Part shown: piece by piece, positions 1 through 5,921 of the stretch | Layout: every line of letters begins with the position of its first letter | Position numbering within the stretch: the first letter of the stretch is position 1 | Assembly: GCA_031551265.1 (NCBI GenBank) | Contig: JAVBNU010000008.1 | Coordinates: 1 to 21,975 of the forward strand | Length of the DNA: 21,975 nt | Source: JAVBNU01 sp031551265 | Lineage (GTDB): Bacteria > Cyanobacteriota > Vampirovibrionia > Gastranaerophilales > Gastranaerophilaceae | Direction: 5' to 3' | Program-made: the position numbers and the translations under genes | The notes under the pieces: model-generated | What the model was told of the DNA's origin: nothing | What the model saw: the letters and a program-made list of their open reading frames with translations, nothing else | Databases searched by the model: none

Positions 1-100
1 ACTTGCATACCCATACTATGTGATATTTTAAGCAATATGTACTATGTGCGCTTTTTATTACTTCCATGCTTTATATTATACCGCCGTCGGGCTCATTCAT

Positions 101-118
101 CCACGGCTAAAGCCGTGG
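101..118. repeat. Perfect hairpin resembling an IS200/IS605 end
   Basis: CCACGGC and GCCGTGG pair across a TAAA tetraloop. Hairpins of this kind (CCACGGCTnnAGCCGTGG) are typical of the subterminal ends of IS200/IS605 elements, which TnpA recognises as single-stranded structures. No transposase or TnpB reading frame is visible in the window, so this is either the end of an element lying to the left or an orphan end. The sequence of the hairpin is seen directly; the IS assignment is inference. Confidence 0.4.
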
Positions 119-147
119 TGTTCTGTCTTCGACCGCATAAATATAAT

Positions 148-176
148 AAAAATCCCAGCTATTAACTGGGATTTTT
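148..176. terminator. Rho-independent terminator, bidirectional
   Basis: An 11-bp perfect stem (AAAAATCCCAG / CTGGGATTTTT) closes a 7-nt loop. The A-tract and T-tract flanking the GC core make it usable on both strands. It probably ends transcription coming from left of the window before the remnant region. Confidence 0.7.
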
Positions 177-294
177 ATTTGTAGAGAACGGTATAGAATT
201 TGAACCCTGTTTAGGAAAACTACACGATGAAATTCTCTTGTTAAGAGGAAGTAATACTTGGTTTATGCTGAATAGAATTATGAGAAGCGCTTAA
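166..294 (+). pseudogene. Gene remnant, possibly the C-terminal part of a RelE/HigB-type toxin
   Basis: An open frame with no start codon runs from just after a stop at 163-165 to a stop at 292-294. It reads roughly VENGIEFEPCLGKLHDEI, then LLRGSNTWFMLNRIMRSA. The pattern ENG..-x(4-6)-P-x(3)-KL-x-D-x(3)-LR resembles the middle of Gp49/HigB-like RelE toxins, but the N-terminal half is missing and the left boundary is fused to the terminator hairpin. I see no ribosome binding site. The reading as a decayed toxin fragment is weak; it could be any truncated ORF. Confidence 0.3.
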
Positions 295-303
295 TATAAC
301 ATC

Positions 304-399
304 ACTCGTTTAATAGTAGATGCTTTGAGAACGTATTTTGATAACAATTATGATGAGCGCACAAATCTATATTTTTGCATTAAAAGTCTTTTGAACTAG
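304..399 (+). pseudogene. Coding remnant, copy A of a duplicated 3' gene end
   Basis: An open frame without a start reads TRLIVDALRTYFDNNYDE and continues to a stop at 397-399. A second copy lies at 2698-2793. Over 306-363 versus 2700-2757 the two differ at only six positions, all transitions. Four are synonymous (TTA/CTA, GAT/GAC, ACG/ACA, GAT/GAC) and two fall in a single Arg/Cys codon. That pattern argues that both copies descend from a translated gene and not from a non-coding repeat. I do not recognise the protein family. It may be in the same frame as the preceding remnant, separated by the stop at 292-294. Confidence 0.5.
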
Positions 400-509
400 C
401 TCAATAACATTTGCCAATAATATTTGTTAACAAATATTAAGTTAACGTTGTAAAAATATCAAAAAATTCCCTATTATTGAAGTGTACTCTTGAAATAAAG
501 GAATTTATA

Positions 510-740
510 GTGACTAAAAAATCTAAAACAAAACAAGCAATATCCGATATCGAAATGATAAAAGATTTTGAGGATGGCACAAAGGCTATTTGTGGAGTCA
601 ATCATCTTCATTTCGGCAGGAACAAAGTTTTAATTTCAAATGAAGAAATGAAACTTTTAGAAATAGCTTACAAAGAATATTTAGAACTTAATGCTGTAAG
701 CATAGGTTTTATTCATTCTTTGGTGGGTTATAAGGAGTAG
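510..740 (+). CDS. Small uncharacterised protein (76 aa) upstream of the ParB/methyltransferase gene
   Basis: I do not recognise this protein. The start chosen is GTG at 510, because AAGGA lies 7 nt upstream; an in-frame TTG at 477 would give 87 aa but has no ribosome binding site. The protein begins MTKKSKTKQAISDIEMIK, with a basic N-terminus followed by a mixed alpha/beta-looking sequence containing KVLISNEEMKLLEIAYKEYLEL, an amphipathic helix. There is no signal peptide or membrane segment. Its stop at 738-740 is 2 nt before the next start, and the ribosome binding site of that gene (AAGGAG) overlaps its last codons, so the two are almost certainly co-translated. It may be a partner or regulator of the downstream enzyme, by position only. 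Confidence 0.7.
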   Translation: MTKKSKTKQAISDIEMIKDFEDGTKAICGVNHLHFGRNKVLISNEEMKLLEIAYKEYLELNAVSIGFIHSLVGYKE

Positions 741-742
741 TA

Positions 743-2125
743 ATGGCATTTATAGAAAATTATCCCACTGAAAAACTTATCCCTGCTGACTACAATCCTA
801 GAAAAATTGAAGAAAATGCTTTTGAGAAATTGAAAGAAAGTATAAAAAAATTTGGCGTAATAAAGCCAATCATAGTTAATGGCAAAAATAATACTTTAAC
901 CGCAGGTCATCAACGCACAAAAGCCTTGAAAGAATTGAATTATAAAACTGTTCCTGTGATAACGCTACCTGATATAGTCAAACAAGACGAAATTATGTTT
1001 AATCTTTTTCATAACTCCATTGAAACAAGTCGCTCCAAGGTTTGGATTGAAGGGATGCAAAATTTAAAAGATGGTTATAATTTTGTTCACCATGAAAAAG
1101 TATTTTTTGAAAAAAATATTAATCCAATTATAGTAAAAGAAATTGGTATTCTTATTATGAAGTACGGAGAGTGGGGGTCAGTTGTATGTAGTAATATAGG
1201 GAATATTATACTTAATTCTGACTATGCTCTGGCATGCAAGCTGATGTGTAAACCTATTCTTGTTTATAAACTCTCAGATGAAAAACTCGCTAAATTTGAA
1301 AGCTATTTTAATGTAGATTATGGTGAATATAATTATGATTCATTAGGTGTAAAAGACTATAATCAGACGTTTTGTCAAATTGCGCGATTAGAAGGTAAAA
1401 GTGCCAAAAAATCATCTACTTACGAAAAATATGTGATACCTATGCTAGATAGAGAAAAGAGATTTTTAGATTTTGGTGCAGGAAAATGTGCTTATGCAAA
1501 GAAATTCAGAAAACTAGGATACAAATTTTTTATGTATGAGCCATTTTATCGAAAAGGCTACACGAAATTCTTTGATATGCAAGCTGTCATCGGCTTTATA
1601 AAAGAAATTGAATCAGACATCTCAAAAAATGGCTTATATGATGTTGTAGTTCTAGATAGTGTGATAAATTCAGTTACGAGTTTAGAGATGCAGCACAACG
1701 TATTGTTAACATGTAATGCACTATTACGAAATGAGGGTATTTTTATAATGGGTACAAGGAGTTTGAAATCTACAGAACGCCATAGCCGTGCATTAATTGC
1801 GACATCGAGAGTAAGGGATATAGAATTTCTAGATAAAGACAAATTCAGCGTGACATTTAGGGATGGCGTTTGGACAAAACAAAAATTTCACACAAAACAA
1901 TCCTTGAAAGCATTGTTAGAGACATATTTCTTAGAGGTAGAGATATATGGTCAAAAGCTAGGAAGCATTATGTATGCTATTTGTAAGTATCCTAAAAAAT
2001 ATAAATTAAAAGATTATGAACGAGTTTTAAATGTCGAATTTAATATGATATATCCAAATAATTACAAACATAACCAACATAAAAATTTGATTAAAGAAAT
2101 AATTACCAAATTAAAAGCACGCTGA
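743..2125 (+). CDS. ParB-like N-terminal domain fused to a class I SAM-dependent methyltransferase
   Basis: The 460-aa protein has two recognisable parts. Residues 5-75 match the ParB/sulfiredoxin-like fold: PADYNPRKI, an FGVIKPIIVNGKNN strand-turn, then AGHQRTKAL (the GxxR nucleotide-binding box, residues 55-58) and VPVI. Residues about 235-420 form a Rossmann methyltransferase: FLDFGAGKCAYAKKF (motif I, 241-255), an acidic YEP after the second strand, and YDVVVLDSVINSV (299-311). The middle (about 90-230) is unassigned. No NPPY/DPPY and no PC motif is visible, so it is not an ordinary N6-adenine, N4-cytosine or C5-cytosine DNA methylase. ParB-like domains fused to methyltransferases are known mainly from phages and DNA-modification islands; a role in nucleic-acid modification is inference. 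It is translationally coupled to the 76-aa gene and flanked by gene remnants, consistent with horizontal acquisition. Confidence 0.75.
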   Translation: MAFIENYPTEKLIPADYNPRKIEENAFEKLKESIKKFGVIKPIIVNGKNNTLTAGHQRTKALKELNYKTVPVITLPDIVKQDEIMFNLFHNSIETSRSKVWIEGMQNLKDGYNFVHHEKVFFEKNINPIIVKEIGILIMKYGEWGSVVCSNIGNIILNSDYALACKLMCKPILVYKLSDEKLAKFESYFNVDYGEYNYDSLGVKDYNQTFCQIARLEGKSAKKSSTYEKYVIPMLDREKRFLDFGAGKCAYAKKFRKLGYKFFMYEPFYRKGYTKFFDMQAVIGFIKEIESDISKNGLYDVVVLDSVINSVTSLEMQHNVLLTCNALLRNEGIFIMGTRSLKSTERHSRALIATSRVRDIEFLDKDKFSVTFRDGVWTKQKFHTKQSLKALLETYFLEVEIYGQKLGSIMYAICKYPKKYKLKDYERVLNVEFNMIYPNNYKHNQHKNLIKEIITKLKAR

Positions 2126-2156
2126 ATATTCCGCGCGCTTCTGTATAATTTTTCAG

Positions 2157-2591
2157 TTAGTAATAAGGGTTTTTATTACAAGGGCAACAAGATTTACCCT
2201 GTTTCTTTTCTTCACGCATTTTTTCTAACTCAGCTTTTTGATTATCAGTCAAAATTTCTTCAAAAGTTTGGTTATGCTTGACTTTTACTTCTTCAACCTG
2301 TGCTCTCAAAGCTTTGATTTGGTCATTTATAGCTTTAACTTCAGCTTTTTCTTCAGCCCTGTTTTTATCAGTTTGCTTGATTTGGTCTTTAGTTAATTTT
2401 AGTCTTTCTTCAAATTTCTTTTTGCAAGGACATTTTTCTTTTTGAGCAGTTTCAACCGGCTTGTCATTACTGCAAGCACACTTTGTATCACTTTTTCCGG
2501 TTTCAACATTTTTTGCCACAACAAGTTTCGTGTTCAAAGACAAGAATGACAAAACAGCCATCAAAACCACAAATGTTTTAATCTTTTTCAT
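2157..2591 (-). CDS. Exported Cys-rich Spy/CpxP-like (LTxxQ) protein
   Basis: The start is ATG at 2591, preceded by GGAAAGGAAG; a longer frame to 2741 lacks such a site. The 144-aa product begins with a Sec signal peptide (KK at the N-terminus, hydrophobic 7-22, likely cleavage after VVA near 26). The mature part is a highly charged helical segment (about 58-130) bracketed by cysteine clusters: CAC (38-40), CPC (54-56) and CCPC (135-138). LTKDQ (66-70) and LTDNQ (114-118) are two copies of the LTxxQ motif of Spy/CpxP/CnrX-type periplasmic proteins, which act as ATP-independent chaperones or metal sensors. The clustered cysteines suggest metal binding or disulfide bonding; this is inference. 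It is a single-gene unit pointing towards the ParB gene. Confidence 0.65.
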   Translation of the reverse strand: MKKIKTFVVLMAVLSFLSLNTKLVVAKNVETGKSDTKCACSNDKPVETAQKEKCPCKKKFEERLKLTKDQIKQTDKNRAEEKAEVKAINDQIKALRAQVEEVKVKHNQTFEEILTDNQKAELEKMREEKKQGKSCCPCNKNPYY

Positions 2592-2663
2592 ATAACTTCC
2601 TTTCCAACATAATCCAACACAAATAATAACATATAGCTTCCAATGTTGTAAAGGTATTAAAGC

Positions 2664-2693
2664 AAAAGAGGCTTCTAAAAAGAAGTCTCTTTT
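2664..2693. terminator. Rho-independent terminator, bidirectional
   Basis: A 13-bp stem with one G.U pair (AAAAGAGGCTTCT / AGAAGTCTCTTTT) around an AAAA loop. It has the same GAGGCTTC-type core as the terminators at 8559-8585 and 15128-15163. On the minus strand it would end transcription arriving from the tRNA side; on the plus strand it sits 4 nt before remnant copy B. Confidence 0.65.
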
Positions 2694-2697
2694 AAAA

Positions 2698-2793
2698 ATT
2701 CGTCTAATAGTAGACGCTTTGAGAACATATTTTGACAACAATTATGATGAGTGTACAGGCATGTTGAGGATGATAAAAATGGTGCTAAATTAG
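2698..2793 (+). pseudogene. Coding remnant, copy B of a duplicated 3' gene end
   Basis: This frame reads IRLIVDALRTYFDNNYDE and continues to a TAG at 2791-2793. It is the near-identical counterpart of 304-399, with predominantly synonymous differences. After the shared part the C-termini diverge (CTGMLRMIKMVLN here). No start codon or ribosome binding site precedes it; the terminator hairpin ends 4 nt upstream. With copy A it brackets the ParB/methyltransferase cassette and the Spy-like gene. Confidence 0.5.
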
Positions 2794-2806
2794 TAATTGA
2801 AAAGGA

Positions 2807-2888
2807 TTAGTGTGCTAAATTTTCTTTAGTAAGCAACAATTTTTGTTGATTTGGGTCAATAATCTCAATAATATCTATCTTTTTTCAT
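2807..2888 (-). pseudogene. Frameshifted mini-ORF with a strong ribosome binding site
   Basis: On the minus strand GAGGAAAGGAAGG lies 6 nt before ATG at 2888. As written, ATG is followed by six A and the frame stops after 7 codons. With five A the frame would read MKKIDIIEIIDPNQQKLLLT and continue to a stop at 2807-2809, giving a protein of about 26 aa. The sequence is therefore either a pseudogene start, a slippage-controlled frame or a sequencing error in a homopolymer. Product unknown. Confidence 0.4.
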
Positions 2889-3101
2889 ATCGTACCTTCC
2901 TTTCCTCTAAAGTTTACATTAAATACCTCTTTTCAACTTGGTACAATTATATGGGGGCAGGATAATTAACAAAAAACATGAGGCATTATCCAAATTGTAT
3001 TCATACGGCTAGTATTTATTTCAAATGAACAACTCCCCACAGACTACCCACAAGATTTTTATAAAATACCTGAAAACACTATAAGTAGTGAGTTTTAAAA
3101 A

Positions 3102-3182
3102 TGTCGTAGGGGGGACTTGAACCCCCACAGATTGCTCCACACGCACCTCAAGCGTGCACGTCTACCATTCCGCCACTACGAC
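3102..3182 (-). tRNA. tRNA-Leu (anticodon GAG)
   Basis: On the minus strand the acceptor stem GTCGTAG pairs with CTACGAC. The D-stem is GCG/CGT with loop GAATGGTAGA. The anticodon stem CACGC/GCGTG encloses TTGAGGT, giving anticodon GAG. A 13-nt variable arm typical of class II tRNAs follows, and the T-stem GGGGG/CCCCC encloses TTCAAGT. The discriminator base is A and the 3' CCA is not encoded, so it must be added by the CCA enzyme (a cca-like gene begins at 21700). It reads CUC and CUU codons. Confidence 0.93.
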
Positions 3183-3395
3183 ATGGTTATTTGATTTTTA
3201 TTTTTTATTTTCAAGGTATAGATTTTGTCGAAATGGTAGACGCACATGTCCTATCTAAATGCGCCTCCGCAAGCTGCGGCTTGTCCGCCACTACGACATG
3301 GATTAACGTCATGCTGAACTTGTTTCAGCATCTGTCAATTTTACTCGTTACACAATTATTTTATTTTCAAGGTATTTTTTTTGTCGAAATGGTAG
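3169..3395. repeat. Duplicated block derived from the tRNA-Leu 5' end and its flank
   Basis: An 18-nt segment covering the first 14 nt of the tRNA and its upstream flank (3169-3186) recurs exactly at 3284-3301. A 35-nt segment at 3205-3239 recurs at 3361-3395 with 3 mismatches; both copies end in GTCGAAATGGTAG. That tail is itself an inverted copy of the tRNA D-arm: CGTCTACCATT at 3159-3169 pairs with AATGGTAGACG at 3232-3242. The unit seems to have been duplicated once, with another palindrome inserted in the second copy (3307-3334). No intact second tRNA is present. Confidence 0.7.
3307..3334. repeat. Palindromic repeat with ATGCTGAA arms
   Basis: ATGCTGAA (3311-3318) and TTCAGCAT (3324-3331) form an 8-bp hairpin around CTTGT. 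A short palindrome starting CGTCATGCTGAAC is, as I recall, dispersed in many bacterial genomes. A partial relative (TTTCAGCATGACG, reverse orientation) lies at about 19729-19741. Confidence 0.6.
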
Positions 3396-3412
3396 GTAAT
3401 ATACCCCTCCTT

Positions 3413-3441
3413 CTAATTTATGACATTTAGTCATAAATTAG
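3413..3441. repeat. 12-bp inverted repeat
   Basis: CTAATTTATGAC (3413-3424) and GTCATAAATTAG (3430-3441) pair perfectly around ATTTA. No T-tract follows, and no gene end is adjacent, so a terminator role is unsupported. Confidence 0.6.
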
Positions 3442-3478
3442 TGGAGTCCTTGCCACTACAACAAGTACTCTTTACAAA

Positions 3479-3502
3479 GTAGGTTGGGGTTTCTACCCCA
3501 AC
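3479..3502 (+). repeat. REP-like palindrome, GTAGG foot
   Basis: GTAGG leads into GTTGGGG, TTTCTA and CCCCAAC, a 7-bp stem. The whole 24-nt unit is repeated exactly at 8639-8662. REP elements mobilised by RAYT (TnpA-REP) transposases also carry a GTAG foot next to an imperfect hairpin; no RAYT gene is in the window. Confidence 0.75.
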
Positions 3503-3513
3503 ATTTTTTAATT

Positions 3514-3534
3514 GGTGCGTATGACGCACCCTAC
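3514..3534 (-). repeat. REP-like palindrome, GTAGG foot
   Basis: On the minus strand GTAG is followed by GGTGCGT, CAT and ACGCACC, a 7-bp perfect stem. It lies 11 nt from the previous unit in opposite orientation, giving a BIME-like pair. Confidence 0.7.
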
Positions 3535-3565
3535 TACTATGTGTTTATTTTCTGCCTTAATGTCC

Positions 3566-3586
3566 GTGGGCTATAGCCCACCCTAC
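3566..3586 (-). repeat. REP-like palindrome, GTAGG foot
   Basis: On the minus strand GTAGG is followed by GTGGGCTATAGCCCAC, a fully palindromic core. It is the third unit in the 3479-3674 cluster. Confidence 0.7.
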
Positions 3587-3650
3587 TTTAGAGTGTAATT
3601 GCTTGATACTATAATCGGCAAAAATAATTCAATGTGCGATGTCTCAAAAT

Positions 3651-3674
3651 GTAAGGTGAGTTTATCAGCCCACC
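3651..3674 (+). repeat. Degenerate REP-like palindrome
   Basis: GTAAGGTGAG, TTTATCA and GCCCACC form an imperfect version of the same design as 3566-3586. It sits 37 nt from the nrdJ stop codon, so it could stabilise the 3' end of that transcript. Confidence 0.45.
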
Positions 3675-3710
3675 AACATTTGGTAATTATTATAAAACCA
3701 CAAAATCTTT

Positions 3711-5678
3711 TTAGCTGCAACCTGAATATCCACAGTTAAGACAAATGAAACATCCCTCAGCCATTTCGACCGATGTGCCGCAATCAGGGCAAGTATGTTT
3801 TGTCAAAACAACTTCAAATTCTTCTTCTATAACTTCAACTTTAGATTCTTCTTTTTTAGCTTCTAAATTCATTGGCTGGAATGTTCTTGAGTTGTTTCTA
3901 TAAACAGTCAAGCCTTTGAGGTTAGCTTCAAAAGCTAAAACGTATGCTTTTGCGATATCTTGAATTGTGGCGGTTTCTTCAAAGTTAATAGTTTTCGAAA
4001 CGGCATTATCAGTGTGCAGCTGGAATGCAGCTTGCATTTTTACGTTCCACTCAGGTGAAATATCGTGAGCAGTTGCAAAAACGCGTTTTGCTTCGGCAGG
4101 AACACCATCAACGTGGCCTAGTGAACCATCAACTGAAATCTTTTTCATTAACTCAGCTGAATAGAATCCGTTCTCTTTTGCGTATTTTTCAAATATTGGA
4201 TTAATTTCCAACATTTCTGTTCCGTCCATGATGTTGCGTAAGAATACCAAGCCGAACAATGGCTCAACACCGCCCGAGGCGCCAACTATCATACTGATTG
4301 TGCCAGTCGGTGCAATACAAGTTGTTGTTGCGTTTCTGATGCCATACTGTTCGATTTGAGCATCAAGCTCTTTCCACATATCGTCCGTAATCATGCCGGC
4401 AGATTTGCCTTTATATTTGTTATAAAGCCAGTTTTGACCATCATAAATACTTCCTTTGTAATTAGCGAATTTACCGCGTGTTTTGGATAGGTTTATAGAT
4501 TCAACTTTCGAATGGTAATCGATAAACTCCATTACCTTAGCTGCAAGTGCAGTACCTTCAGTTGAATTGTATCCGATACCTAATTTCATTAACATATCAG
4601 CCCAGCCCATAACGCCCAAGCCAATTTTGCGGTTTGCTTCAACCATGTCCGCGATTTGTGGCAGCGGATAATTGTTAACCGTAATTACATTATCCAAGAA
4701 ATGAATAGATGTTCTGGTTATCTCAGCTAATTTATCCCAGTCAACGGCCAATTCGCCGTTTGTAGTTTCTTTTAACATTAAACCTAAATTTATAGAGCCT
4801 AAGTTACAAGCTTCATAAGGTAGAAGCGGAACTTCTCCGCATGGATTTGTAGATTCAATATCACCAACTAAAGGCGTTGGGTTGTCATCGTTAATTTTGT
4901 CGATAAAGACAATACCGGGCTCACCGTTTCTCCAAGCGCGCTCTACAATTAAATCAAATACTTTTTTAGCGTTCATTTTGCCAACCGATTGTTTTGTATT
5001 TGGATGGTATAAATCAAAGTCAGTATTAGCTTTTAACGCTTCCATAAATTTGTCAGTGATGGCAATAGAAATATTAAAATTTTGTAATTTGCTGTTGTCG
5101 TATTTGCAGTCGATAAACTCTAAAACGTCAGGGTGGTCAACGCGTAGGATGCCCATGTTCGCGCCACGGCGTGTACCGCCTTGTTTCACAGCTTCGGTAG
5201 CTGCGTTGAAAACTTCCATAAACGATACCGGACCTGAGGATACGCCCATGGTTGAACGAACTACTGAGTTTTTCGGTCTCAAGCGTGAGAATGAAAAACC
5301 TGTACCGCCGCCACTTTTGTGGATAAGGGCTGTATTTTTGATAGTTTCAAAAATATCTTCCAGTGAATCTTTTACCGGTAGTACAAAACATGCAGAAAGC
5401 TGCCCCAGCTCACGCCCTGCGTTCATTAACGTCGGGCTATTTGGCATAAAATAAAAATCTGTTATAAAATCATAGAACTTTTGAGTTGACTCTTCGATTT
5501 CACGAGAGCTTGCGCCATACCTCTCATCAGCTTTTGCAATAGTTGACGCAACACGATAAAACATATCGTTCGGCGTTTCTGTCGGCGTGCCGTCATTGTC
5601 TCTTTTTAAGTATCTTTTTTCTAATACTTTTATTGCATTTTCTGATAAATTCAATTTGCGCTCTAAGTTCAAACTCAC
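3711..5678 (-). CDS. nrdJ: Adenosylcobalamin-dependent (class II) ribonucleotide reductase
   Basis: This enzyme reduces ribonucleotides to deoxyribonucleotides using a B12-derived radical, with no need for oxygen. The start chosen is GTG at 5678, which has GGAGG 5 nt upstream; ATG at 5690 and TTG at 5711 are in-frame alternatives. That gives 655 aa, on the short side for the family, with no N-terminal ATP cone. Visible landmarks are SACFV (C97, redox pair), GGGTGFSF, NPCGE (N278, radical C280, E282), EACNLGS (C291, redox pair) and TGTISMIVGASGG. The C-terminal tail carries CPDC and CLNC, a zinc-ribbon/redox-active tail common in class II enzymes. It is transcribed alone; no cobalamin riboswitch is apparent in the short upstream region. 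A cobalamin requirement and an anaerobic or microaerobic life style follow from the class. Confidence 0.95.
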   Translation of the reverse strand: MSLNLERKLNLSENAIKVLEKRYLKRDNDGTPTETPNDMFYRVASTIAKADERYGASSREIEESTQKFYDFITDFYFMPNSPTLMNAGRELGQLSACFVLPVKDSLEDIFETIKNTALIHKSGGGTGFSFSRLRPKNSVVRSTMGVSSGPVSFMEVFNAATEAVKQGGTRRGANMGILRVDHPDVLEFIDCKYDNSKLQNFNISIAITDKFMEALKANTDFDLYHPNTKQSVGKMNAKKVFDLIVERAWRNGEPGIVFIDKINDDNPTPLVGDIESTNPCGEVPLLPYEACNLGSINLGLMLKETTNGELAVDWDKLAEITRTSIHFLDNVITVNNYPLPQIADMVEANRKIGLGVMGWADMLMKLGIGYNSTEGTALAAKVMEFIDYHSKVESINLSKTRGKFANYKGSIYDGQNWLYNKYKGKSAGMITDDMWKELDAQIEQYGIRNATTTCIAPTGTISMIVGASGGVEPLFGLVFLRNIMDGTEMLEINPIFEKYAKENGFYSAELMKKISVDGSLGHVDGVPAEAKRVFATAHDISPEWNVKMQAAFQLHTDNAVSKTINFEETATIQDIAKAYVLAFEANLKGLTVYRNNSRTFQPMNLEAKKEESKVEVIEEEFEVVLTKHTCPDCGTSVEMAEGCFICLNCGYSGCS

Positions 5679-5862
5679 GATTTCCTCCATATTCCTACTC
5701 GTCTGTGGCAATTTGTACTCAACCTTTAGTCAAAATTTCCCAACATGCGAAAAAAGTACCATCTTTAGCATGTTTTAATATATTATAATAAAATTTAAGG
5801 CATGAGAAGGTTTTGTTTGTAACAATTTAAACACCTTTGTAATAGAATTTGACATTTAAATC

Positions 5863-5895
5863 CATGCCCGTGTAGTAACACAAAAATCGGGCATG
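5863..5895. repeat. 8-bp inverted repeat between glyS and nrdJ
   Basis: CATGCCCG (5863-5870) and CGGGCATG (5888-5895) pair around a 17-nt loop that contains a smaller TGT/ACA stem. It lies 27 nt after the glyS stop codon on the minus strand, so it may act as a weak 3'-end structure for glyS; there is no proper T-tract. The nrdJ promoter should lie between here and 5678; a TATAAT-like -10 is seen near 5780-5790 on the minus strand. Confidence 0.45.
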
Positions 5896-5921
5896 CAAAT
5901 TTAGTTCCGATTCATCAATTT

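Noticed and set aside
3231..3300. A second tRNA on the plus strand suggested by GAAATGGTAGACGC
   Set aside because: No acceptor, anticodon or T-stem can be formed; only a D-arm-like piece is present.
3191..3430. 79-codon plus-strand open frame over the tRNA-derived repeats
   Set aside because: It is made of duplicated tRNA flank, a palindrome and the repeat tail (the same peptide segment occurs twice because the DNA is duplicated). It has no ribosome binding site.
4882..5454. 190-codon antisense frame opposite nrdJ
   Set aside because: The opposite strand encodes the catalytic core of ribonucleotide reductase; the frame is a composition effect.
5679..5921. Cobalamin riboswitch or NrdR boxes upstream of nrdJ
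   Set aside because: I found no B12-box-like core or extended multi-stem layout and no paired NrdR-like palindromes in this interval.
5712..5921. CRISPR array or phage integrase signals anywhere in the window
   Set aside because: Repeats in the window are palindromic and irregularly spaced. There is no regular repeat-spacer pattern and no cas or integrase gene.
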